Source of the DNA: Acidobacteriaceae bacterium
GTDB lineage: Bacteria; Acidobacteriota; Terriglobia; Terriglobales; Acidobacteriaceae
Reading direction: 5' to 3'
Assembly (NCBI GenBank): GCA_030041515.1
Contig: JASHNS010000098.1
Span: forward strand, 1 to 64,000
Length of the DNA: 64,000 bases
Shown: positions 55,204 to 61,724 of the stretch, in pieces
Numbering within the stretch: the first letter of the stretch is position 1
How the letters are laid out: each line of letters begins with the position of its first letter
Made by a program: the position numbers and the translations under genes
The notes under the pieces: model-generated
The model's database searches: none
What the model saw: the letters and a program-made list of their open reading frames with translations, nothing else
Told to the model about the DNA's origin: nothing

Positions 55204-55234
55204 CCCACTTCTGCCCGCAGTTGGCAGAAGTGGG
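55204..55234. repeat. Dispersed hairpin repeat, family B (second of a pair)
   Basis: A perfect 12-bp stem, CCCACTTCTGCC with GGCAGAAGTGGG, and loop CGCAGTT, followed by AAAGCACA, the same tail as the copy at 17916. Confidence 0.75.
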
Positions 55235-55292
55235 AAAGCACACTCTGTGAAAGCACCCCCGCCATCTGCTTCCCTTAATATGGTGGTGGAGG

Positions 55293-55907
55293 ATGCCCGT
55301 TCGAATGCGTTTCCAGAAGTTTTGCCTGCCCATCCTGTTTGCAGCGTCGGCTCTCGTCTGTTCGGCCCAAACCACGAAATCTCTTGCGAACACCGACGTC
55401 GCCGTGGAAGGCCTCTATCAGACCACCTCGACTGCGAGCGGCGACGGCATCTCCGTTACGGCCACCCACTCCGCCGGCGGCGCTGCCTTCCTCAGCCACA
55501 GCTACCACTGGTGGCTCGGCTGGCAGGCGGGGTACGTCAACACCCGCTACACGAACTACTACACCGGCCAGATCTTCGGCGTGCAGACCAACATGCATGA
55601 AATCGCGGGCTCCTATTACGTCCGCGGCCCCCGCGCTCTCGGCATTCAGCCCTTTGCTACCGCCGGTGTGAGTGCCGTCATCTTTTCTCCAACCCTGAAC
55701 GGTGGCCAGAACGCCGCATGGCAGGCGCGGCCCGGCATCAACTTCGGCGTCGGCGTAAATGTCCCCCTCCTCAGCAGCCATTTCGGCCTTCGCGTGCAAT
55801 ATCGCGGCATCGATTACAAGACTCCCGACTTCGAACAGACCCGATACACCACCGGCGCTTTCCGCATGACCTCGGAGCCGATGGCCGGTCTCTATCTCCG
55901 TTTCTAG
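55293..55907 (+). CDS. Small outer-membrane beta-barrel protein
   Basis: A 204-aa exported protein. The signal peptide (MRFQKFCLPILFAASALVCSAQ) is followed by alternating amphipathic strands with Gly and aromatic residues, for example SHSYHWWLGWQAGYVNTRY and FGVGVNVPLLSSHFGLRVQYRG, and a terminal Phe (LYLRF), the OMP C-terminal signature. An in-frame ATG at 55305 gives the same signal peptide with better spacing from GGAGG, so the start may be there. It resembles eight-stranded barrel proteins. Function is unknown. It precedes the HIT gene by 14 bp and may be co-transcribed. Confidence 0.75.
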   Translation: MPVRMRFQKFCLPILFAASALVCSAQTTKSLANTDVAVEGLYQTTSTASGDGISVTATHSAGGAAFLSHSYHWWLGWQAGYVNTRYTNYYTGQIFGVQTNMHEIAGSYYVRGPRALGIQPFATAGVSAVIFSPTLNGGQNAAWQARPGINFGVGVNVPLLSSHFGLRVQYRGIDYKTPDFEQTRYTTGAFRMTSEPMAGLYLRF

Positions 55908-55921
55908 CCTGCGAGGCTCCG

Positions 55922-56260
55922 ATGGATTGCATCTTCTGCAAGATCGCGGCTGGCAGCATCCCCGCGAAGAAAGTTCGTGAGAACGATCAACTGGTCGCCT
56001 TCTTCGACATCGACCCGAAGGCCCCCACACATATCCTCGTCATCCCAAAAAAGCACATCGCTTCGCTCGGCCACGCGGAACCCGGCGATGCGCCCCTTCT
56101 CGGCCGCCTGCTCGAAGCCGCCGCCGATATCGCCCGCGAGCAGGGCCTCTCCCAGGGCTATCGCGTAGTCATGAACACCGGCCCCGAGGGCGGACAGGTC
56201 GTCGACCACCTGCACGTCCACCTCCTTGGTGGCCGCCAGATGCACTGGCCTCCCGGCTAA
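55922..56260 (+). CDS. HIT-family (HINT-type) nucleotide hydrolase
   Basis: A 112-aa HIT-superfamily protein, a purine-nucleoside phosphoramidate hydrolase of the HINT branch. The active-site histidine triad is HLHVHLLGG near the C-terminus. The N-terminal CIFCKIAAGSIPAKKV and PTHILVIPKKHIAS are characteristic, with the zinc-site Cys pair CxxC at residues 3-6. ATG 55922 starts the conserved domain; the open frame runs upstream without similarity. It is cytosolic. Confidence 0.93.
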   Translation: MDCIFCKIAAGSIPAKKVRENDQLVAFFDIDPKAPTHILVIPKKHIASLGHAEPGDAPLLGRLLEAAADIAREQGLSQGYRVVMNTGPEGGQVVDHLHVHLLGGRQMHWPPG

Positions 56261-56309
56261 CCTCCATCCGGCACGATCGGCTAACAAAACTTCATAGGAT
56301 GAATGCCTG

Positions 56310-56410
56310 TCATTCTGAGCGAACGGGGCCCCGAACGCACCAGGGGCCCCAAAGAGCGTTCGCGCTCTTTGGGGTAGGTTCGGGGGTTGTGAGCAAAGAA
56401 TCTGCGGTTG
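56310..56410. repeat. TCATTCTGAGCGAA-type intergenic repeat with TTCG-capped hairpin
   Basis: The element begins GTCATTCTGAGCGAACGG and ends GAGCAAAGAATCTGCGG. Its core is a perfect 12-bp stem (56347-56358 with 56363-56374) closed by TTCG, an unusually stable tetraloop. GGGGCCCC-type half-palindromes flank it. It may terminate the HIT transcript. Confidence 0.6.
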
Positions 56411-56476
56411 CCTCTGCTCCCTTCCAAAGTCCCTGTCCACATCGCGGTCGTCCTCCAAAAAGCAGATTCCCGAGTC

Positions 56477-56965
56477 TCACGCCGTCCCAATCCGTTCCAC
56501 CGTCACCACGCCTTCCGGCAATCCCGCATACGCCCGAGCGCTGCTCCACGCCCATTCCTCGGCGCTCACCGCCAGCCCCGCCTTCACCGGCTCCGCGTGC
56601 ATCTGCGCCAGACTCGCCGCAACCGCCTCCCCACCCACCACGTGCGCGTCCGAGTACCGGCTCTCCCACACCTGCTCATCCAGCCGCGCGGAGCTGTTAT
56701 ACCTCCGCCGATACCGAGCCTGAATGGTTTCCACCGCATTCGCCGCCGTATCGATCTCCGGCTCCCGCATCAGCAGCCGAAAATGGTCCGGCATCACCGC
56801 ATACCCAACGACGGCGAAGCGAAACTTCACCCGCACTTCTTCAACCAGCCGCACAAACACGTCCCTGTGCTTCTCTTCCCCCAGCTTCGGCATCTTCCGG
56901 AAACACACGCACGTCACCAGATGCAGATGGCCCTTGCCGTAAACAGCCTCGCGCGACTTAGGCAT
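56477..56965 (-). CDS. RAYT-type (REP-associated) tyrosine transposase, HUH motif altered
   Basis: A 162-aa Y1 (IS200-like) transposase of the REP-associated type, with FVRLVEEVRVKFRFAVVGYAVMPDHFRLLMREPE. Active relatives carry HFH or HVH at that place; here it is HFR, so the second metal-binding His is lost. ATG 56965 is the start (MPKSREAVYGKGHLHLVTCVCFRK); the open frame runs through the tandem repeats upstream without similarity. The catalytic Tyr is not certain. It is bordered on the upstream side by the REP-like hairpins and the 54-bp repeat array, the expected partners of RAYTs. Confidence 0.75.
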   Translation of the reverse strand: MPKSREAVYGKGHLHLVTCVCFRKMPKLGEEKHRDVFVRLVEEVRVKFRFAVVGYAVMPDHFRLLMREPEIDTAANAVETIQARYRRRYNSSARLDEQVWESRYSDAHVVGGEAVAASLAQMHAEPVKAGLAVSAEEWAWSSARAYAGLPEGVVTVERIGTA

Positions 56966-57000
56966 AGGCTTCAGTGTAGAGTGCGTTGCACAAATCTGTT

Positions 57001-57330
57001 TTGTATCGGGGCACGACTGCAGCCCCTGCGGAAAAGACACACCGAGACAGGGGCTTTGTATCAGGGCACGGCTGCACGGCCCGCGGAGACAGGGGCCTTG
57101 TATCAGGGCACGGCTGCACAGCCGCGGAAATACACATAGAGACAGGGGCTTTGTATCAGGGCACGACTGCACAGCCTGCGGAAAAACGCATGGAGACAGG
57201 GGCCTTGTATCAGGGCACGGCTTCACAACCTGCGGAAAAACGCATGGAGACAGGGGCTTTGTATCAGGGCACGACTGCACAGCCTGCGGAAATACACATG
57301 GAGACAGGGGCTTTGTATCAGGGCACGAGT
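57001..57330. repeat. 54-bp tandem repeat array, about seven units
   Basis: Units begin TTGTATC at 57001, 57056, 57098, 57151, 57205, 57259 and 57313 (spacings 55, 42, 53, 54, 54, 54). The unit core is GGGCACGACTGCACAGCCTG then CGGAAAAACGCATGGAGACA. The last unit ends in a REP-like hairpin instead of the usual core. Three further degenerate units lie at 57810-57960. Confidence 0.8.
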
Positions 57331-57423
57331 TCACTCGTGCCGTAACGGTCCCAAAATGAGTCCGGCTTCAGCCGCTGCGGGGTCCCTCGCTCCCTCACCC
57401 GGAGTTTTTCCGCAAGCTCTTCA
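57301..57423 (+). repeat. 123-bp direct repeat, copy 1
   Basis: Matches 57958-58080 with three mismatches over 123 bp by eye. It contains the last array unit, the GGCACGAGT hairpin and the segment AACGGTCCCAAAATGAGTCC. Confidence 0.85.
57322..57341. repeat. REP-like hairpin GGCACGAGT-TC-ACTCGTGCC, copy 1
   Basis: A perfect 9-bp inverted repeat closed by TC. The same sequence recurs at 57979-57998. A different sequence of identical build is at 57730-57749. Confidence 0.8.
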
Positions 57424-57509
57424 CTCGCGCCGCAAGCGGTCCAGGAATGGCCGGGCTTCAGCTCCTGAAAATGACGCCATCCCGCCAATCCCGCACCCCC
57501 AAACAATCC

Positions 57510-57571
57510 GTCATCCTGAGCGCAGTGGAGCGCGCCACGGGCGCGGTCCACGCAGTCGAAGGACCTGCATT
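57510..57571. repeat. Dispersed hairpin repeat, family A
   Basis: The left half TCATCCTGAGCGCAG and right half GTCGAAGGACCTGCAT surround a 12-bp stem with one mismatch (57525-57536 with 57540-57551). It is a sister of the copies at 15200 and 34215. Confidence 0.7.
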
Positions 57572-57729
57572 GTGGCGCTTTCCATCACCCGCGACCCCAG
57601 CCCACGCCGCAGCCGCGCGCGCCGGAGGCGCCGGGCTTTTGGTCCTGCGATTTTCAGCATCCCCAAGCCTCGCGCGCGAACGCGGAGGTCCGCGACACAC
57701 CACGCGCCGGAGGCGCAACGCAGCAACAG

Positions 57730-57749
57730 CCCAGCACTTCAGTGCTGGG
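57730..57749. repeat. REP-like hairpin CCCAGCACT-TC-AGTGCTGGG
   Basis: A perfect 9-bp inverted repeat with TC loop, the same build as the hairpins at 57322 and 57979 but with a different stem sequence. Confidence 0.7.
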
Positions 57750-57957
57750 AAAGCAACAAAAAAGGAGGAGTCCCGGAGGGACGACGCGATCCGCCCATCA
57801 ATCGCCGCCCTGTATCACCGCACGACTCCACGCCTCACGGACAATCCTCCGAGCGACAGGCCCTGCATCCGGGCGCGACTCCACGCCCCGCGAACAATTC
57901 CCTGAGGGAGAGGCCCTGTATCCGGGCACGACTGCACAGCCCGCGGAAAGACACATA

Positions 57958-58080
57958 GAGACAGGGGCCTTGTATCAGGGCACGAGTTCACTCGTGCCGA
58001 AACGGTCCCAAAATGAGTCCGGCTTCAGCCGCTGCGGGGTCCCTCGCTCCTTCACCCGGAGTTTTTCCGCAAGCTCTTCA
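57958..58080 (+). repeat. 123-bp direct repeat, copy 2
   Basis: Nearly identical to 57301-57423 and directly oriented. It includes the hairpin at 57979-57998. Confidence 0.85.
57979..57998. repeat. REP-like hairpin GGCACGAGT-TC-ACTCGTGCC, copy 2
   Basis: A perfect 9-bp inverted repeat with TC loop, carried within the second 123-bp repeat. Confidence 0.8.
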
Positions 58081-58443
58081 GTCGTCCCGAAAAGGGTGAT
58101 AAACAAAGGGCTCCAGCCCCTGAGCCCTTCGACCCTTGACCGGTCGATTCATTTTTGAAACACGCCCTTGGAGGCGGCGGCAGCCGCGTCAGAACTCCCC
58201 ACACACCTGCGCGCGATCCGCAAGGCCGTGTCCCAGCGACTCAACCACGCAGGCTGCCATATCATAGCTGCACACAAGCTGACTTATCGTTCCCGATCCT
58301 GGGTCGATGAGCGACTCAGCGACCATGCGTGAAGTCAGGGTCCTCTGGGCCGGGTCGACGCTTCTCGGCACCTTATGCCGTAGTGCAGGAAATTGTGTAA
58401 ATATCGGCGTATCGTCACATACCGATTGCGAGGGAGAGACATC

Positions 58444-59433
58444 GTGCTCACTTTGATAGCAGAGGTCAAAGGTGCGGAGCGACAACATCGCAAACAGCTC
58501 CAAGATTTCATGAGCCAGACTAAATACACCTTGCGTATCGCGAGCGCCTATGTAAGCGAAACAGAACTTCTGTCGGATATAAAGGATCGAGATGTGCGCC
58601 TTCTGACCCATATATCAAAAATGGACCTCGTTGTAGGGGCCTCTTCGCTAGAATCCTTGGCCGCGCTTATTAATGCGGGCGTGCAATGTCGCTACACTTC
58701 CGGACGGCCACGGCTGCATGCCAAGGTTTATCTCTTCGACGATCAGTCTGCGGTCGTAACATCTGCCAATCTGACCCGGAGAGCATTGGACGAGAACGTT
58801 GAGGTGGGTGTTCGCCTGTCCGGCACATCGGCAGCACAACTAATCGGCTGGTTCGATTCGTTGTGGGAAAGGGCCGATGAGCTGGACTTGGAAACCTTGG
58901 CCAGATGGTCGCGGGAGACCAAGGCGGAAAGAACTGAGTATTCCGATTTACGGAAGAAGCTCGAAGGACAGCCGCCGCTTTCACCTGGCCGAGCGACGAA
59001 GATGCTTGGTCTCTATGAGACCGCAAATCAATTCTTCGTATGCAACACGAACCGCAAATATTCCCATGAGGATGAGAAGCGCATGCATAATCGGGGGTAC
59101 GCAGCCGCATGGGAGCCCTTCCGTTTCCGGAGCCACATGGAAAGGGTCAAAAAGGGGCATGCAATCCTTATGTACGCGAAGGGCCACGGGATTATCGGCA
59201 TAGGGGTAGCAAAAGGTCCGTTCCAGAAGCTTGAACCAGGCGATCCTGACAGGGTCGCGCCAGGTAAAACGTGGGAGTGGAGAGTTCCAGTAGACTGGCT
59301 GGCTTGGAAGGAGGATAGCGACGCCTGTCCAGAAAAGAGTCAGAACAGCACCTTCTTTGATGTGAGCGGAGAGAAATATACTGGGCTACTTGAAAACACC
59401 AAGAAGCATTTTCTGAGCCTCAGTGTTCGCTGA
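58444..59433 (+). CDS. PLD-family nuclease fused to a PUA/EVE-like domain, putative defence protein
   Basis: A 329-aa protein with a phospholipase-D-type half (residues ~1-150). A single HKD motif is visible: His92-x-Lys94-x4-Asp99 (LHAKVYLFDD), then TSAN (106-109) and NVE (118-120). One HKD per chain means it should dimerise, as in NgoFVII/BfiI-type restriction nucleases. The C-terminal part (~200-329) contains GHAILMYAKGHGIIGIGVAKG and WEWRVPVDWLAW, resembling PUA/EVE-like modified-base readers. GTG 58444 is chosen for the GAGGGAGAG just upstream. It is visibly less GC-rich than its neighbours, which suggests transfer. No methyltransferase is adjacent. Confidence 0.7.
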   Translation: MLTLIAEVKGAERQHRKQLQDFMSQTKYTLRIASAYVSETELLSDIKDRDVRLLTHISKMDLVVGASSLESLAALINAGVQCRYTSGRPRLHAKVYLFDDQSAVVTSANLTRRALDENVEVGVRLSGTSAAQLIGWFDSLWERADELDLETLARWSRETKAERTEYSDLRKKLEGQPPLSPGRATKMLGLYETANQFFVCNTNRKYSHEDEKRMHNRGYAAAWEPFRFRSHMERVKKGHAILMYAKGHGIIGIGVAKGPFQKLEPGDPDRVAPGKTWEWRVPVDWLAWKEDSDACPEKSQNSTFFDVSGEKYTGLLENTKKHFLSLSVR

Positions 59434-59626
59434 TCTGCCTAGGAATGACCTTGGATCGACGATAACGGCTCAAATCGCCAATTTACTCCGGCCTGTGCAT
59501 GCCCGATGCGACTGGTATCCGTCAAACACGCTTTCCTCCACCCATCACCCCTCCCTCGCGATCGCCGAGCACGCCGCACCCTCCACACAACTCCACCCCC
59601 GCCCCCGCTCGCGCTACCCTAATCCC

Positions 59627-60403
59627 ATGTCCCCTGTCCCACTCTCTCTGGAGGGCAAAGTCGCCCTCATCACCGGAGGCTCGCGCGGCATCGGCGCGGC
59701 CACCGTCCGCCTCTTTCGAGAGGCCGGAGCCCGCGTCGCCTTCAGCTACCGCTCCGCCCGCGAGACGGCCGAATCCCTCGCCGCCTCCTGCGGCGGTCCC
59801 GATGCCTGCCGCGCCTTCCAGGCCGATCTCGCCAGCCCCGAAGACGGCCGCGCCCTCGTCCGCAGCGCCATCGAAGCCTTCGGCCGACTCGACATCCTCG
59901 TCGCCAACCACGGCGTCTGGCCGCCCCATGACGCCCCCATCGCGGAACTGCCCGAATCCCAGTGGCGCACCACCCTCGCCGTCAACCTCGACAGCGTCTA
60001 CGGCCTCATCCAGGCCGCGGTCGCCCAGTTCCAGGCGCAATCGAGCCCCGGCCACGTCGTTTTAATCAGTTCCACCGCCGGCCAGCGCGGCGAAGCCTTC
60101 CACGCCGACTACGCCGCCGGCAAGGGCGCTCTCATCTCGCTCACCAAGGGCCTGGCAACGGAGCTCGCTCCCCACGGCATCCAGGTCAACTGCGTCGCCC
60201 CCGGATGGGTCCGCACTGACATGTCCGCTTCCACCCTCGACAACCCCGGCTCCCGCGACCGCGTCCTCCAGGCCATTCCCCTCGGCCGCCCCGCCGATCC
60301 CATCGAAATCGCCGGCCCCATCCTCTTTTTATGCACGCCGCTTGCTGGCTTTATCACCGGCGAAATCGTCAATGTCAATGGAGGCGCTGTCCTCGTCGGC
60401 TGA
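59627..60403 (+). CDS. Short-chain dehydrogenase/reductase (FabG-like)
   Basis: A 258-aa NAD(P)-dependent oxidoreductase of the classical SDR type. The cofactor motif is TGGSRGIG, the NNAG-type motif reads VANHG, and the catalytic Ser is in LISSTAG with YAAGK as YxxxK. The C-terminal VNVNGGAVLVG is typical of FabG. The open frame runs upstream, but ATG 59627 begins the conserved domain. The downstream LolA-like gene starts 2 bp after the stop, so they are co-transcribed. The substrate is unknown. Confidence 0.92.
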   Translation: MSPVPLSLEGKVALITGGSRGIGAATVRLFREAGARVAFSYRSARETAESLAASCGGPDACRAFQADLASPEDGRALVRSAIEAFGRLDILVANHGVWPPHDAPIAELPESQWRTTLAVNLDSVYGLIQAAVAQFQAQSSPGHVVLISSTAGQRGEAFHADYAAGKGALISLTKGLATELAPHGIQVNCVAPGWVRTDMSASTLDNPGSRDRVLQAIPLGRPADPIEIAGPILFLCTPLAGFITGEIVNVNGGAVLVG

Positions 60404-60404
60404 T

Positions 60405-61196
60405 ATGAAGAAACTTCCCGTCCTGCTTTTCCTCGCCTGCGCTCTGCCCCTCGCCGCGCAAACACCGGCTGGATCCACCGGCAGCAATGTCGACAAGGCC
60501 CGAGCCGCTCTCAACGCCATGGTCCAGGCGCTTGGCGGCAACCGCTGGCTCTCCGCCCAGGACAGCTACGTCGAGGGCACCATCGCCGCCTTCTACGAAG
60601 GCAAACCCACCGGCGTGAACGTCCGCTACTGGCAGTGGAGCACGCCCTCCGAAGAGCGCATCGACCTCAACGAGAAAACGCACGACAAGCTCAACTGGAT
60701 CCAGATCTACACCGGCCGCCAATGCTGGGAGATCACCTGGCAGGGGAAAAAGGCGATGGCGAAAGACGTCTGCGACTCCGCCATCCGCCGCCGCAATCAC
60801 TCCATCGAGACGGCAATCCGCGTCTGGATGAAGAACCCCAACACCCTGCTCATCGATGACGGCCAGTCTCTCGCCGAGCGCCATCTCGCGGAACAGGTCA
60901 CGCTCATCGACGAAGGCAACGACGCCATCACCATCCAGATGGATGCGGATACCCACCTGCCGCTCAGCTGTTCCTGGTCCTGGCGCGACCCCGTCTACCA
61001 CGACAAGGATACGGATGTGGAAGAGTTTGCCGACTACCATCAGATCGACGGCATTGCCACCCCATTCACCATCACCCGCCTGCATAACGGGGATATGGTC
61101 CAGCAGCGCTTTGTTCTGAAAGCTGCTTACAATGTGCCCCTGCCGCCGGACGGCTTCGATATCGATGCGATCGCGGCCCACGTAGTCCGGCCCTGA
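60405..61196 (+). CDS. Secreted LolA-like/outer-membrane lipoprotein-sorting-like protein
   Basis: A 263-aa exported protein. The signal peptide is MKKLPVLLFLACALPLAAQ. The rest resembles the half-barrel of LolA/LolB-type proteins: ALNAMVQALGGNRWLSAQDSY, repeated strand-turn-strand elements, and DVEEFADYHQIDGIATPFTITRLHNG, a common motif of acidobacterial outer-membrane lipoprotein-sorting-like proteins. No lipobox Cys is at the cleavage site. It starts 2 bp after the SDR stop and is probably co-transcribed. Function is unknown. Confidence 0.75.
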   Translation: MKKLPVLLFLACALPLAAQTPAGSTGSNVDKARAALNAMVQALGGNRWLSAQDSYVEGTIAAFYEGKPTGVNVRYWQWSTPSEERIDLNEKTHDKLNWIQIYTGRQCWEITWQGKKAMAKDVCDSAIRRRNHSIETAIRVWMKNPNTLLIDDGQSLAERHLAEQVTLIDEGNDAITIQMDADTHLPLSCSWSWRDPVYHDKDTDVEEFADYHQIDGIATPFTITRLHNGDMVQQRFVLKAAYNVPLPPDGFDIDAIAAHVVRP

Positions 61197-61339
61197 AGCG
61201 CATCAGCGCGCAAAAGCGCCCGCGCCGGGACACGCCTTGAGGTGAAAACGGCAGATCGGCCGGCCTCATGTTTTGAAGACTGAAGGGCGCAGACCGGGGA
61301 AAGCACGGGGCTGCTTCGGTCCCGTCGGACCGCATCCGG

Positions 61340-61567
61340 CTATCGCGGATTGATCGGCGGCGGAATCGTCTCGGACTTCGAGGCCGCGTCCTGCCGCTGC
61401 GCAGCATCGGAGGGGGTTTCCGTGCCGCCCTTGATGCCATCCTTGAAGCCGCGAAACGCCTCGCCCAATCCCTTACCCAGCCCAGGCAGTTTGCTGGGAC
61501 CAAAGATGAGCAGGCAAATGACCAGGATGATCAGCAGGTGTTCGGGTTTGAACAGGTTGTCAAACAT
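61340..61567 (-). CDS. tatA: Sec-independent protein translocase subunit TatA/E
   Basis: A 75-aa subunit of the twin-arginine translocase, which exports folded proteins such as the Tat-dependent ActB in this window. A single N-terminal helix (HLLIILVICLLIFGPSKLP) is followed by the amphipathic helix GLGKGLGEAFRGFKDGI and a short Ser/Pro-rich tail. The FGPSKLPGLGKGLGEAFRGF core is nearly invariant in the family. ATG 61567 is used; a TTG one codon upstream is possible. TatB and TatC are not adjacent. Confidence 0.93.
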   Translation of the reverse strand: MFDNLFKPEHLLIILVICLLIFGPSKLPGLGKGLGEAFRGFKDGIKGGTETPSDAAQRQDAASKSETIPPPINPR

Positions 61568-61724
61568 CAAAAGTCTCCCGGAGAAAATCGCGCGGCCTGG
61601 CGCGGTTCGCTCCTCGTTTTATTGTCGCACAGAACCCTTTTGCCGATGAGATTACGTTCGGCGCCCGTCGAATCCTCCACGCGGGACCGCTCGAATGCAC
61701 GACTACACTGATGGCAGGAGGCCC

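Larger units (their letters stand above)
56966..58443. other. Repeat-rich non-coding island between RAYT gene and PLD-nuclease gene
   Basis: This 1.48-kb stretch holds the 54-bp tandem array (57001-57330), 9-bp-stem hairpins at 57322, 57730 and 57979, family A element 57510-57571, decayed copies of the array unit at 57810-57960 and a 123-bp direct duplication. Several frames stay open through the array because the unit is a multiple of three, but no reading frame has protein character. Confidence 0.7.

Noticed and set aside
57001-57330. CRISPR array
   Set aside because: The whole 54-bp unit is repeated without unique spacers and no cas gene is near.
56966-57334. Extension of the RAYT frame through the tandem repeats
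   Set aside because: It would be a low-complexity tail of 18-residue units; the conserved start is MPKSREAV at 56965.
56986-57345. Plus-strand frame of 18-residue repeats (METGALYQGTTAQPAEKR-like)
   Set aside because: Open only because the unit is a multiple of three; no start signal or protein character.
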